DNA of 64,000 nucleotides from assembly GCF_013368755.1 (NCBI RefSeq), contig NC_049564.1, positions 4,038,001-4,102,000 on the forward strand. Reading direction: 5' to 3'. This DNA is from Talaromyces rugulosus (lineage: Eukaryota; Ascomycota; Eurotiomycetes; Eurotiales; Trichocomaceae). Position 1 is the first letter of the stretch. The number at the start of each line of letters is the position of its first letter. The notes under the pieces are model-generated. The model did no database searches, was not told the origin of the DNA, and saw nothing but the letters and a program-made list of their open reading frames with translations. Position numbers and translations under genes: made by a program. This document shows positions 46,624 to 58,537 of this stretch, piece by piece.

Positions 46624-48598
46624 ATGATTTACCCAAGATATACCCGCATTTTCCTAACTCCGATTCTATGTGGGTTTGTCATTTGCTACTACCTTTTCAT
46701 CTTGAGACCGCAGTTTGCGGGCGAGTGGTCTATGAGTCAGAAGGCGACGACAATACACCCAGGTCATTCAGGATACTTCTGGGCGCAATACCCCCAAAAA
46801 TATCCAGTTCGAGAGCCAGTATCTATTCCTCCAGCCGTCCGGGGAAGCATCCCTGCGGTCCAGCATCGTTTCCCTCATGAAAAGGCCGCAGCTCGCAAGG
46901 TTCGTATGGCGCGCTTGGAGGCTGTCAAAGGAAACTTTACGCATGCCTGGACGGGATACAAGGATCATGCGTGGATGAGCGACGAGGTTGCGCCAGTCTC
47001 TGGGCATGGGCTTAATCCCTTTGGCGGGTGGGCTGCAACTCTTGTGGATTCGTTAGGTTAGGGTTTCCACCCGATTTACAAATCATTGAAGAACTAATAG
47101 ATTATAGATACACTATGGATAATGGGTCTCCAGGACGACTTCGAGCAAGCCGTCACAGCCGTCGCGGACCTCAATTTTACACAGTCCTCCCTACAGGAAA
47201 TCAACGTATTTGAAACGACAATCCGATACCTGGGCGGTTTCCTAGGCGCCTACGACATTAGCGACCACAAATACCCCATATTACTCGACAAGGCTATTGA
47301 AGTCGGCCAAATGCTCTACGCCGCATTCGACACCCCAAACAGAATGCCGATTATGCGCTGGAAAATCAACGACGCGGCAGCAGCAGCAGCGCAGGGCGTC
47401 GGCGGCGCAGGAGGTTTGCAAGAGGCTGGAGACAGTGTACTTGTGGCAGAGATTGGCTCGCTCACGCTCGAGTTTACTCGTCTGAATCAGCTATCGCAGG
47501 ACAATCGCTATTACGACGCCATACAGCGGATTATGGATGTGTTTGATGCGCAGCAGAGCGGGACCAAGGTCCCGGGCTTGTGGCCTGTGGTGGTTAATGC
47601 AAGGACTATGGATTTTCGTAGTTCTTCCATGTTTACGATTGGCGGAATGGCTGATTCTCTCTATGAGTATCTTCCAAAGGTAATCTAATCTCTATTAGTC
47701 CCTGTGGTAAAAAAAAAAAAAAGCTAACCGTTTTAATAGCAACATGTCCTCCTTGGAGGAGCCTCTCAGCAGTATTCAAAACTGTACAGCCAAGCGCTCG
47801 ACGCGATGAAATCTCACATATTCTTCCGCCCCATGACTCCCACTGACGCCGACGTGCTGTTCCCCGGCGATATCTCATCAAATGGCCAGATTCCGCTATC
47901 CCAGCTCAAGATCGAGCCAAGAGCGCAGCACTTGGGCTGTTTTGCAGGCGGCATGGTCGCCCTCGGAGCAAAAGTGTTTGGGCAGCCAGATGACTTGCAA
48001 GTAGCACAACAGCTGGTCGACGGCTGTATTTGGGGGTATGAAAATGGACATTTGGGTATCATGCCGGAAATTATGCACATGACTGTCTGTGAGGATCAGA
48101 CGCAGTGTTCTTGGGATGAAAACAAGTGGCAGCAGGAAGTGGAAAAGGCGTTTCCAAGCGACGGTGATTATGTACAAGCAACGATCGGGGCGAAGAACCT
48201 GCCTCGCGGGGTGTCTAAAGTTGATGATCCACGATATCTGCTGAGGTGTGTGAAATCTTTCTTTTTTTTTTTCAAGTTTCTCAAGCTAACTCGGATATTT
48301 CAGACCAGAAACAATCGAATCCATATTCATCATGTACCGCATCACCGGCAACCCGCGGCTTGTCGAGACAGCATGGGGCATGTTCAACACCATCATCCAG
48401 CACACCACGACAGAAATCGCACACACGGGTCTCAGAGACTGCACGGTCGATAATCCCCCCAAGTCAGACAGCATGGAATCGTTTTGGCTGGCCGAGACGC
48501 TCAAGTATTTTTACCTGATGTTTGCAGAGCCGGATGTGGTCAGTCTGGACGAGTATGTGCTGAACACCGAGGCGCATCCATTCCGGCGTTCTGTATAG
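46624..48598 (+). CDS. GH47 class I alpha-1,2-mannosidase, 601 aa
   Basis: Trims alpha-1,2-mannose from N-glycans in the ER/Golgi, inverting and Ca2+-dependent. Exons: 46624-47056, 47108-47679, 47740-48245, 48304-48598; all junctions keep frame. An N-terminal hydrophobic segment (about residues 8-29) acts as a type II membrane anchor. The (alpha/alpha)7-barrel signatures are present: [31 protein letters not shown] across the first intron, [17 protein letters not shown], and the terminal NTEAHPFRR containing the Ca2+-binding Thr. The Ala/Gly-rich loop near residue 240 is an insertion. The ATG at 46624 is the first in frame. Proximity to the beta-mannan genes need not be functional, since substrates differ. 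Confidence 0.92.
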
Positions 48599-49207
48599 AA
48601 TATTTAGTGTACTAGTAGTAAATTATTTAATAAATAGTTATTTAATATTCCAAAAACGGAAGTTACCGAATTTCCCCTTTTAGTAAAGGTGGAGCGGCAG
48701 CCACGTGAGTGTGTCCACATCTGGTTAGCGCTTATATCAGCCGTGTCTTGTTCTAGAATTGTTTCTTTGTGATACATCTCATACTCTGAATTAATTCTGA
48801 GAAGAGGGGTGCTTTTTTCAGCTGTTTTTATTCAACTCATAGTAGTACCTTGGAATTGGTGCCAGTCAGTACTTGTCAAGTAATGCAAATTAAAAGGATC
48901 CGCCATGATGAAATCCCCCTATTAGTTGTTAAGCCGTTAATAGCCCCAGCCAAACTAAACGGCCCATCAGAATTTCGTTATTCTGGCCCCATTGACACCG
49001 CGTTTTCCCATTGGCGCACTAGACGGGGGCTTACCCATCGTTAGGCACGCTGGTGGCAAAAGTCGGGGCCCCATGCGCGCTTTCTTTTTATTAATGCGGA
49101 GCCCTGTTCCTTCCCCGGAAAAGAATTTCAATCTTTGTTTTACACCCTGTTTTTACACTTCCACTTCAGACTCCTATTATCACCATTGACAAACAAAAAA
49201 AAAATTC
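48599..49207. other. Intergenic region
   Basis: About 610 bases, AT-rich after the GH47 stop and with small ORFs only. It presumably holds the promoter of the next gene. Confidence 0.5.
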
Positions 49208-50030
49208 ATGGGTACCTCTCAGATGAAAAACAGTCCGGGCTTCTCGTCCAGAGTGCGCGAGAAATTCCAGCGTCCGGCTCCGCTTCGAGTGAGACAGCCC
49301 ACCGCACCCAACAAACACAAATGACTACTGACTGACGTAACAAAAGTCCTTTGTGTTTGTCGAGGACAAGAGCAGAAAATACGACTTTGTCGACAACGAA
49401 AACCCCAATTGGACGTCCAAATCGTCGCTGGTCGACCGGCAGAAACTGCAGCAGGGCGATGAGTCGCAGCTGCGTATGGCGTGCAAGCTGTTGAGCGACA
49501 GGATTGACCGGGGAGAGATTGCGCCGGGGAATACAACAGCAGCAGCAACAACAACAACAACAACAAACAAGAATACAACAAATAAGAATACAATAGATAA
49601 GAAAACGACAACGACAGACGAGTCGTTGCGGCACTACAACACTACAGACAGCACAGAAGAAAATGCCAGAGAGACACAGTCGATGCCGGTGATTAGCGAG
49701 ATGCTGCGCGGTCTTGAAACAAAACCCGGGGAACCGGAAATCACAGTAATCCCACAACAACAAGAAACCACAACCAGAGACCAGCAAAAGACAGCAAAAC
49801 TAATCACGCAAATTCCAAACAACGACGACGACAACGCGCCCCAGCATATCGAAGAATACGACCCTCTAAGCGCCATCGCAACCGCGCCCGACGACGCCGT
49901 CTCGCTCGATCACCGAAAAACCGGCCTCATGCGCCGCATCTCATTTTTCGCATTTGGAAAGCGCAAAACGAGCGAAAGTGCTCTGGGACATTATCATCAG
50001 CATAATAAAGGCGCGGTGGCCGTGCAGTGA
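49208..50030 (+). CDS. Uncharacterised Thr/Asn-rich protein, 254 aa
   Basis: No known domain is recognised. Exons: 49208-49288 and 49347-50030; the short first exon gives a basic N-terminus (SSRVREKFQRPAP). Residues about 35-80 are charged and helical. A low-complexity stretch rich in Thr and Asn, encoded by CAA/ACA trinucleotide repeats (about 49539-49615), follows. The C-terminus carries a basic MRRISFFAFGKRK motif that could be a phosphorylation or membrane-contact site. No signal peptide or membrane span is seen. Probably a disordered cytosolic or nuclear protein. Confidence 0.62.
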
Positions 50031-50443
50031 TATATTTATATATATATATATATATTCCTTCGCGTTGTAATTATTATCTCCGAGAGCTCGGCATTCCTTG
50101 CTTCTTATACCCATTGGCGGATTTACGCTTCGGAGTTCGGAATTCAGATCCTTATAAATCGACTAATAATGTGCGATTTCCTTGTATATTACTACATACT
50201 GCATAGTGCTTCCGCAGAGGAACCCTACACCGTATCCAAGAAAGCCATGAGTCCATTCCCAAACAAGACCCCGAGCGGGCTTGTGGACGGAAGCGGTCTA
50301 GTCACGCCCGAGATCGCATCGATGACTCAATCTTCGTATATCGAGTCATACTGCACAGCTAAAAAATTCCCCCAGAAGAGAAGAAAAAAAGGAAAGAAAA
50401 AAAATTAAGAGACATACTTCTTCATGCCTTGTATTTCAGGATC
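50031..50443. other. Intergenic region with AT microsatellite
   Basis: Starts with a TA dinucleotide run (about 50036-50055). A pyrimidine-type acceptor (GTATTTCAG) lies just before the next start codon, so a 5' UTR intron may end at about 50439. Confidence 0.45.
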
Positions 50444-52764
50444 ATGCAGCAATCCGGTCCGCGGACCCGTCGCAACGGGACTCTGCAGTCGTGCGAACCG
50501 TGTCGCAAGTCCAAGCTCAAATGCGACCATGCGACGCCAGTCTGTGGCCGGTGTATAGCAAAGGACATTGCCCATAAATGCTTCTACCATCCTTCGCCCA
50601 TGACCAGAAAAGGTCAGCCTGGCAGTCAGTCGTTTGCTGATAGCCAGCAGTAAGAAATCTGTCCAACAATTTTTACATCTGCGCTTATTTTGATGTAATT
50701 TTACTATAGAAGTACCCCGATTCACAGTCCGACAACTTATCCACTACCACCACCACCACCAGCTGCACCAGAAAAAACCTGGGTGCCGTCTGGCTACCTC
50801 GGCGCGTCCAACTTGTTTTCCATCCTTCAAGACTGTGGCAACGAGATCCCTACGGCCTTTGAAACTCACAACATCGCCATCCCGCGAAACCTGCAACCAG
50901 ACCCGATCCCCACCGGCGCAGAACTGCTCAGGATTTTATATCAGTTTCCTGTGTGCGACGTGCTCATTGCCCGGTACCAGGCCAACGTGCTCGTCTTTGC
51001 CGTGCCGGATACGCTCATCAACGCCATCGTCGGTTCTGTACGACATGCGCTGGAGCACTTTGATGAGCCTGGGTTAAGCACGCAACTCGCGCGTTTTGCG
51101 CACATGATTTTTCAAAACTCGTCGAGGCCAATGGTCGTCAACAGATCCATGACTGTTGAGCAGTACTGCGCCTCGTTCACGGGCCCCAATTTTCGATGGG
51201 AGGCTATTGGGAACTATTTCGCCGTTGCGGGGATGGCGCTCGTGGGCACGCCGGAGAATGATCCGGTGCTAATGGCGGCGAATATTCACAAGGAGACGCT
51301 GTTGAGTTTGCTGATTGAGGCAAGTGATATCTGCATCAAGTTCTGTGAACATCCGTCGTCGGTGAATGAGTTGCTGGTGTTTCATTTGAATAATGACTCC
51401 AGGCTTAAGACACACCGGTACGGTGATATCGGTATGTTGATTTCTTGATTTGTTGATTTGTTGATTTTATTTCGGCGTTTGATAGGAAAATAAAAGGGGG
51501 CATTAGCTGATCAGCATAAGATTACCTGTGTTGGCGCCAGATGGGGGTGCTTTGGTCCACCATCACCACCGCCGGCCTCCACCGAGAGAGCGGACCAGAG
51601 GACGACTGTCCCTTTTTCCTCTCTCAATGGAGGAAGCTGTGTTTCGTGGCCAATTACAGCAGCGACAAGAACCTGGCAACGTTCATGGGACGGCCGCCGC
51701 TGATCCCCCGTCGATATTGCAATGTCAGCGCTCCGCTTGATATAAGCGAAGAAGTGCTCATCTCCGGGTCAGAAGCAGTCGGACAGGCCGTCTCCCAACT
51801 CGATGCTATTGGATGGAACCAAAACAACATATACCGTGTCAGCTTTCTTCGTCAGCGGTTTTTCATCGCGCTTCTGCGTGAGGAGGTGCTCGAGATTGTC
51901 CTGGGATGTGAACAGGGCGACGAGATGCTGGTTGACACGGTAGAGTTTGAGAACAAGGTCAAGTAGGTAGCCCATGATTTTTTTTTTTCAAGGCATACTA
52001 TGACTGGACTAACGAGATTTGTAGTCATATACTGGAAAAGGCCAAAGCGAGCTGGGACTCGACTCCCTCGCATTTGCGGTTCGATCACCAGGAAGGCGGC
52101 ATTGCCGAGATCTCTTCGCATGCGTGGATGAGCCGGTACCCGCTCATCATGCCGTATCTCGAACACCTATACACGTTTTTCCTCTTGCGGCGAGCGCTCG
52201 TACAGCAGACGGGCTCGGGCCACGCGGAGCTCTTTGACACGGCGAGAGAGGTGCTGTCGACAGTCACCCATATCAGCGGGAACAAGGAGCTGATAGTTGA
52301 TCGAAGTCGGCATTATGCGTGGCTGGTACGACCCTAATATAAAAATCGGATCATAAAATCTAACACTTAGGAACTACTAGATGCTATCGTATGGCGTCGC
52401 CAGCGCAAGCGTGCTTGCTCTGCAGCTCCTGCACGAAAACCAAGGACGCATAGCGTACGTGCTGCCGGGCCGCACCGAGCTGATCCGGAAACTGACCGTC
52501 TTCACCTCGTCGCTGTCGTGGATTACACGACCGGACCATGGCGACTATGCCCTGTGCATCGAAGCGGAGAAACGTCTGACGACGGTGCTAGACGAGATTC
52601 TGGACCCGACGCCACGGCCGCCGGCCGCCCAACAGCAGTCGGATGTAGCGGGTATGGATAGCTTGTCGTCGACGAATTTCGACAGTTTGTTTGAGGGGTA
52701 TGATTTTGGGGGCATGTCTATACCGGGACATGGGCTTTTTGCAGAAAACATGCCCTGGCCGTGA
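50444..52764 (+). CDS. Zn2Cys6 transcription factor, 684 aa
   Basis: Predicted nuclear regulator. Exons: 50444-50649, 50710-51431, 51521-51962, 52025-52325, 52381-52764, all frame-consistent. The zinc cluster uses Cys 17, 20, 27, 34, 37 and 46 (C-x2-C-x6-C-x6-C-x2-C-x8-C) with basic RKSKLK. A Pro run near residue 80 and a fungal-specific middle-homology region follow, including DYLCWRQMGVLWSTITTAGLHRE, where splicing to the CATAAG acceptor at 51520 is needed, and FFIALLREEVLEIVLGCE. The CAG acceptor at 51540 would put the next exon out of frame. Target genes are unknown. Confidence 0.85.
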
Positions 52765-53884
52765 TGAATTTGTCCTTGGCACCGGTCAGTGTACGACAAA
52801 AGAAAGGGAAGGTGGAAACGAAACGAAATCACCTAGGCGAGTCTCCATCACTGTCATCTTCCGAGACAACGGATAGAGTTGGAACTTGGATCACTAGTTC
52901 GTCTGCTCGCCGTGAGACATGCTGCCAAGCCCCACGTGGTTGTCGCGCGCACGTGTGTGGTATGAAACTAATACGTAGTCGAGATGGGCGCGGCGCACAA
53001 GCTCTAGAACCAGCATATTTATACCGCAACAATCGTAATCAATAATAGAGTAGCGTGAATACAGTGTCATATTAGTATATATGCCTCGTATCTAATGTGT
53101 TTTTATACTTTGGTGCTTGAATGTCACTGATAGAAGGTCGTTTGCGTTCCAAGTTCCATGGTTCCAGGCGTCTAATTTAGTGGAGGCTTATATGCCGCTA
53201 GTACGTAGTGCTTTGACTGTAACTATGTACTTCTAGTAGTCTATGTACTTGCGTCTTCTATGCACGTACTGTATTATAATGTGCTGCAATGTCATGTCAT
53301 GCAATGTACAGGAGGAGGTCACCTGATAGCAGCCGCTGTCGCGTCTTGAGGCAGGCGCGAGAGAGCACAAAACAAAACAGGCAGGTGCGAGCAAAGGCAG
53401 GCACGACCGACTCGGCGCTAGTCCGCAAACACACTAGCGCCGCATGTCAAGCCGCGGAGGGCTCTCGGCCAGTGACGTGCGCGCATCCCGCCACGTTCTC
53501 TCTACAGATTGATAACTCCAGCGAATCCTTCGGCCTAGTTCAATGTTGCTTTCTACTAGTACGCCTGATGCAGCCATGGCGGCGCTGTCAGCCAGCTTCG
53601 ATATCGGCTTCTCGGCCAGCGTTTCGCGTCCTCGTGCTCCACCTGGAGGGCAGGAACGTTGTTGCGACTATTATTTGCCCTGCAGCTAGCAGCAGCTGTT
53701 CGCCAACTCTGCTGTTCGCGGTCCAATCGAACAGCAGAAGAGAAAAATAATATGCAAGTGCTTCCGCTCACAAAATCCATTTCGAGATCCACTCGACTCT
53801 TTTTTTATTATTACATCACATCTCTCTCCCTCGTCCTTTTGCACCATCACAATCATCCTCTCTGGCTGTATATGAGCAGCAGCC
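52765..53884. other. Intergenic region
   Basis: About 1.1 kb. GC content is locally high around 53320-53480 but the ORF there (53289-53750) shows no protein-like features. CT-rich sequence before 53885 suggests the next gene's leader. Confidence 0.5.
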
Positions 53885-55051
53885 ATGGATGCGGTCGTCT
53901 CTCGTGACTTTGAAGACTGGCCCGACTGGCCGCTTCAAACTGCGCGAAGAGTTAGCTATGCCTCGGCCACCACGCAAAACTCAGAGTCGAGTCTCTTGTC
54001 CGCCCGCAAGTTCGCATCGCCGCCCAGTCCGCCGACATCTCCCGCCGTGAGCGACCACACGCGAAGCTTGGGCTTGCTGCCGGATGAGGTTATTCGCTTG
54101 AAGCTGAGTCGATCAGTGACCATGTACGCGTTGACCGGTGTCTTTTTTTTTTATAGAGAGGGGTCTCTGTTAATGCTTGGGCTAGATCGTTTATTCGAAA
54201 GTCGAGGCTATTTCGCATTCAGTACGGATTCATCGATATTATCAAGGAAGCCAACGGCACCCTCAAAGCCCTGGAGATGGGCGGCCAACAACACACTTTT
54301 GTGCATACCTGTGAGTTGCCGCGTGGACCACGACATGACAGGCTCTGGGCTGATGGAAATCGAATATAGTTGCCAACTCTCGACTTCCCGTACCACATCT
54401 GGAGAACCCGCTGCTGGCCGACGATACGCCTCTTCGAGTATCCTTTTTAGACGAACAGACCGTGCAGACATCGAATACCACTTTCAACACACAGCTCTCT
54501 TACACCTTTGACCACTGGGATGGTGAGCACTACCTGTTTTTGCTTCTTAGGAACTTTTGTAACAAGGTTATGATAGATTGCGTCCGGTTCCAGGAGATCC
54601 TACTCGCGTCCAAGTTGATATTTATGGCGGGTATTGCCGAGGCCAAGTCCAAGGGACGCGGCGAAGAGTGCATCAGCCAGAATATGCGTCTGCTGCGCGG
54701 ACGGCATGAGCGCGTGGTGCTGCTGTTTTTTGCCAATTCACAGCGCAAGGAACGGAAACGATATGTCTCGGTGCCGTGTGAGTTGTTTAAATACTTGAAG
54801 TGTTATCAGACTACAAACTAATGACATAGTGAACTGCATTGACAAGATCGACGTGCCCAAGAAGGCTAGCCGGCCGATCTCCTTGCACCTGCTCCCCAAC
54901 TTTGAGCTACTGGCAGAGATGAAGGTGCTGCAGCTGCAGTTTCTTGATGATGACGGTATTTATTTTCTGCTCCTTCTTCTTTTTCTAGCTAGCTAATGCC
55001 AAAGCAGAGCGGAAAAAATTTGGCGAGCTCATGACGCAGCTCCTCGACTAA
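53885..55051 (+). CDS. Uncharacterised fungal protein, 304 aa, six exons
   Basis: Family not recognised. Exons by hand: 53885-54123, 54159-54310, 54370-54522, 54577-54777, 54830-54955, 55008-55051; phases agree throughout and the final frame ends LMTQLLD. The N-terminus (1-60) is Ser/Pro-rich and disordered. The folded part shows FIDIIKEANGTLKALEMGGQ, a FDHWD motif, and a beta/helix region with RHERVVLLFFANSQRKERKRY, then LPNFELLAEMKVLQLQFLDDD. No signal peptide, membrane span or catalytic motif is evident. The first intron is only 35 bases, and the least certain acceptor is the AG at 54158; alternatives there would change a few residues. Confidence 0.6.
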
Positions 55052-55968
55052 TGTTTGAACTTGGCCGGCGTTGGATATGGAATTTAGACTGGATACTGGA
55101 TACTGGATACTGGATACTGGGATATACGGTGTATGCATTATGGAGTACTGTAGCGATTTATTACGGACTAATACCCATGTTTTTTTTTTTTTTAACTCCA
55201 TAAAGAATACTAGTAGATCTAGACCCTCGTATCCGATATTCGCAGCGAGAGACCCACGGAATGATATATTAATTATTAAACAACTGCTCTGGTCTCAACG
55301 TCTTTGGTCCCTGCTCGTTATGGCGTGAGGGAACATGTGACGGGCGTGCCCTAATCGGCAGTCTCCAGCACGTGCGCCGTCATCCGGCGCGTGTTGGCCC
55401 AACTTAACTAGTGCCAGTCAATGCGCCTCTCAAGGTTTATCGCTCCTTCAGGGTCCCCCGATCGCGCTTCGAGCCAGTCCAATGAGTCCAGCCTGTGCAG
55501 CTTGGTTCCTTCTAAATCTTCTCGTACCGCGTTAGCCTCGCCGATAATAATAAATGGGTCTTGCGTCGGGGCCTATGGCGAGTCCGTTGGCAAAATGTGA
55601 CGAGCACGTCGCCAGACATATTAATAACTGGCGAGCAACCGATGGGCCCTCGTGCAGGAGGCGTCTATTCGTTGCTGCAGGCTCTGCTTTCTACTTCTGC
55701 TTCTTCTTCCACTCTTTGTTTCCTCCTTTCACTACGTCAAGAGCTTTCCAAAGCGTCAAAAATTTCTTGAAATCGTCGGTATACCATCTGGGTCACCGAA
55801 TCACACCCCCACCGTCGCAGCCTCGTGTCTCATAATGAATTGAATGAATCCCCTCTTCGAGATCTGAGCCGGGATACCTCTCTCTTTCATACGAATTTTC
55901 TATCGCACACTACTTCTATCGCCGCTGATTGATCCTCTGCTGTCTTCCCAAAAGGGGAAACCGGCACC
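55052..55968. other. Intergenic region with a 7-base tandem repeat
   Basis: About 920 bases. It contains the short tandem repeat at 55088-55121, a T-run near 55181, and CT-rich sequence before the transporter ATG. No gene is seen. Confidence 0.5.
55088..55121 (+). repeat. Tandem repeat, unit TGGATAC
   Basis: Between four and five consecutive copies of a 7-base unit directly downstream of the unknown gene. Likely a simple minisatellite. Confidence 0.8.
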
Positions 55969-58066
55969 ATGGGCCGTCTCCATCGCCTGTACAAAACCGA
56001 CCGAGCCCGCGATTTCGACCATGAGACGGTATTTTTTTAATTTTCCCTTCCAACTATTCCCATTGGCGAATGGCTAATGGAATATAGGATCGCTACGTGC
56101 GCATGCAGCAAATCTACGATACCATAGACCGCCAGAAATTCCAATGGGTTGTCGTCTTCGTCGCCGGCGTCGGCTTCTTTCTCGATGGATACACAGTACG
56201 TACATTTCCCAAAACTGTGGCCTACAATAATTGACCAGTCCAGCTCTTTGCTAGCAATATCGCCCTTCCCATGATCACCTACGTCTACTGGCAGGACGAC
56301 ATTAGTTCGCATCGGTCCACCTTTATCAACATTGCCACCCTCGCCGGCACCCTGGTCGGTCAAGTTGCTTTTGGTTTCTTGGCTGATAAAAATGGCCGAA
56401 AGAAGATGTACGGAGTCGAGTTGGTGCTGCTCATCACCTCTACCCTGGGCGTGACCATGGCCTCGACCGGCACCCATGGCAGCATGAGTATCTTTGCCTG
56501 GCTGATATGGTGGCGCATTGTAACTGGTATTGGTGTTGGTGCCGACTACCCGCTGAGTGCTGTCATTACTTCAGAGTATGTCGAATCCTTTAGTTGAGCA
56601 TTAAAGACAAAAAAAAACTGATGTATCAGATTCGCTCCGACGAAACACCGCGCGCGCATGTTGGCAACCGTCTTCTTCATGCAGCCCCTGGGCCAAGTCG
56701 CCGGCAATCTCGTTTCGCTAATCGTCGTGGCCGTGACTAGAAGCAGCGGGAATACCGACCCCATTCGCGCAGTTGATATCATGTGGCGATGGGTGATTGG
56801 TATTGGAGTGGTGCCAGCCGTGGTGGCTTCCCTCTTTCGATTTGCTATTCCAGAAACACCTCGCTACTTGCTTGATATTGACAACGACCCGATCAAAGCC
56901 GAGTTTGACGCCAGTGCCTTGTTTGGCGAACCCGCGAATGACATGGACCCCGAATTTGACCGGCCGTGGGATGGGGCAACCCTGCCTGCCTCGTCGAGCT
57001 TCTCGCATGTAAGCATAAGCGCTGGTGGGTCGGTGGACGGTTCGTCGTCTATCGTCGGTGGAAGTATCGCCACCAATACCGAATACACCTTGCACCCTCC
57101 CACCTTGCAGTCGCATTGGCGACTAGCTTGGAACGACATGGTCCACTACTTCTGGGCTGAGGGTAACTGGCGCACTTTACTGGGAACCTCGCTTGCCTGG
57201 CTGTTCCTCGACTTTGGCTTCTACGGGATAGGACTATCGAGCCCGCAGTTTCTGGCCAAGATCTGGGGGTCGCTGCGCCTGCACGACTCGGCGCCGATGT
57301 GGATGACGGACGACGACCCAAATGCCAATGTCTTTGACATGTTTTTTGATACCTCTGTCCATGCAATGGTCATCCTCAACACCGGCAGCGTCGTAGGCGG
57401 GCTGCTACTGATCTTTATTGTGCCCAAATTTGACCGCGTCTCGCTACAGAAATACGGATTCATGGTGCTGGCTGCTCTTTTTATTGCCATGGGCGTCATG
57501 TTCATCACGACGCAGAAAGAGGGACCTGTTGCAGTGGCGCTATGCATTATTGGGCAGCTCCTATTCAACCTTGGTATGTTTTTTTTGTTTCTTCTTGTAT
57601 AACTTCCAATTCTGACTTGCCAGGTCCGAATGCCACTACTTATATGATCCCCGCCGAAGTCTTCCCCACGCGATACCGCGCATTTTGTCACGGACTCAGC
57701 GCCGGCGCCGGCAAACTAGGCTCGATCCTGGTGCAGTTGCTGTCCGCATACTACAACATTGGCAGCACAGGCACAAACAACCACCAAACGCAGCGGTATG
57801 GATGGATTCTGGTCGTGTTTAGCGCAGCCATGATCATCGGCGCCGCCGTCACCCACTTCTTCATCCCGCCTACCCAGCGCCAGCCACGACGACAACAGCA
57901 GCAGCAGCAACGGCACTGCTCGTGCAGCGTGACCAGTTTCTGGAATGGAGAGAAAGAGAAAACGCTGGAGACGTTGGCACTTGGGCGTTTGGGTGAGAGT
58001 AGTCGGTATGCGGTGCGGAGGACGCGGTCGGTGCATCGTGTGAATGTGCGCGCGTACGAGGGGTGA
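55969..58066 (+). CDS. Phosphate:H+ symporter family MFS transporter, 628 aa
   Basis: Predicted plasma-membrane inorganic phosphate (or glycerophosphodiester) transporter. Exons: 55969-56028, 56088-56195, 56244-56575, 56630-57573, 57624-58066, frame-consistent. The family signature [17 protein letters not shown] is present. Other features are GFFLDGYT in TM1, [24 protein letters not shown] before a long central loop, and [12 protein letters not shown] in the second half. The central loop is long and Ser/Gly-rich (about residues 265-310). The cytosolic C-terminus has a Gln run from a CAG repeat and ends in a basic tail. The small first exons are supported by conserved sequence [13 protein letters not shown]. 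Confidence 0.88.
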
Positions 58067-58537
58067 TATATATCTTGGAAATTTAGAATTAGAAAATGTT
58101 TGGGTTTATTTGTTTATGTTGCCTTGCTGCGCTACATCTACATCTACATCTACATCAATGTTGATGGGACGCGTAATTAATTCATGTACATATTGATAGA
58201 CAAAGGAATGACTATACATGTATCATTAACATTTTAAAGCTAGACTATATAATTACATTTATGTTGTAAAGAGGTATTGAATATTGCTTCCTATCACATA
58301 GGTTTGCTGCTAGTGGCTATACCATGTGTGCATACAAAATATGGGTAGCACGCACTAACCTAACGTGGCTATTGCCGGCAGGGGCACAAGCTGCTACTTA
58401 CCACTACCAACCATCACCAACCATTAATTACCAGCCCGCTAGACAAAGCTAAATTACTTAAATAGATACCACCCATATCTCTTGATAATCATTCTACAAG
58501 ATCATTCCATTATCGTCCGTGAAGATCTTCCATGCAT
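58067..58537. other. Intergenic region with hexamer repeat
   Basis: About 470 bases. It contains four copies of CTACAT at about 58133-58156 and AT-rich sequence. Nothing else is seen. Confidence 0.55.

Noticed and set aside
49206..49787. Reverse ORF of 193 aa with long Cys and Leu runs
   Set aside because: Its runs are the antisense of the CAA/ACA repeats in the Thr/Asn-rich protein gene; no family features are present.
53289..53750. 153-aa forward ORF in the GC-richer part of an intergenic region
   Set aside because: Low-complexity, no conserved motif and no splice partners; composition fits chance.
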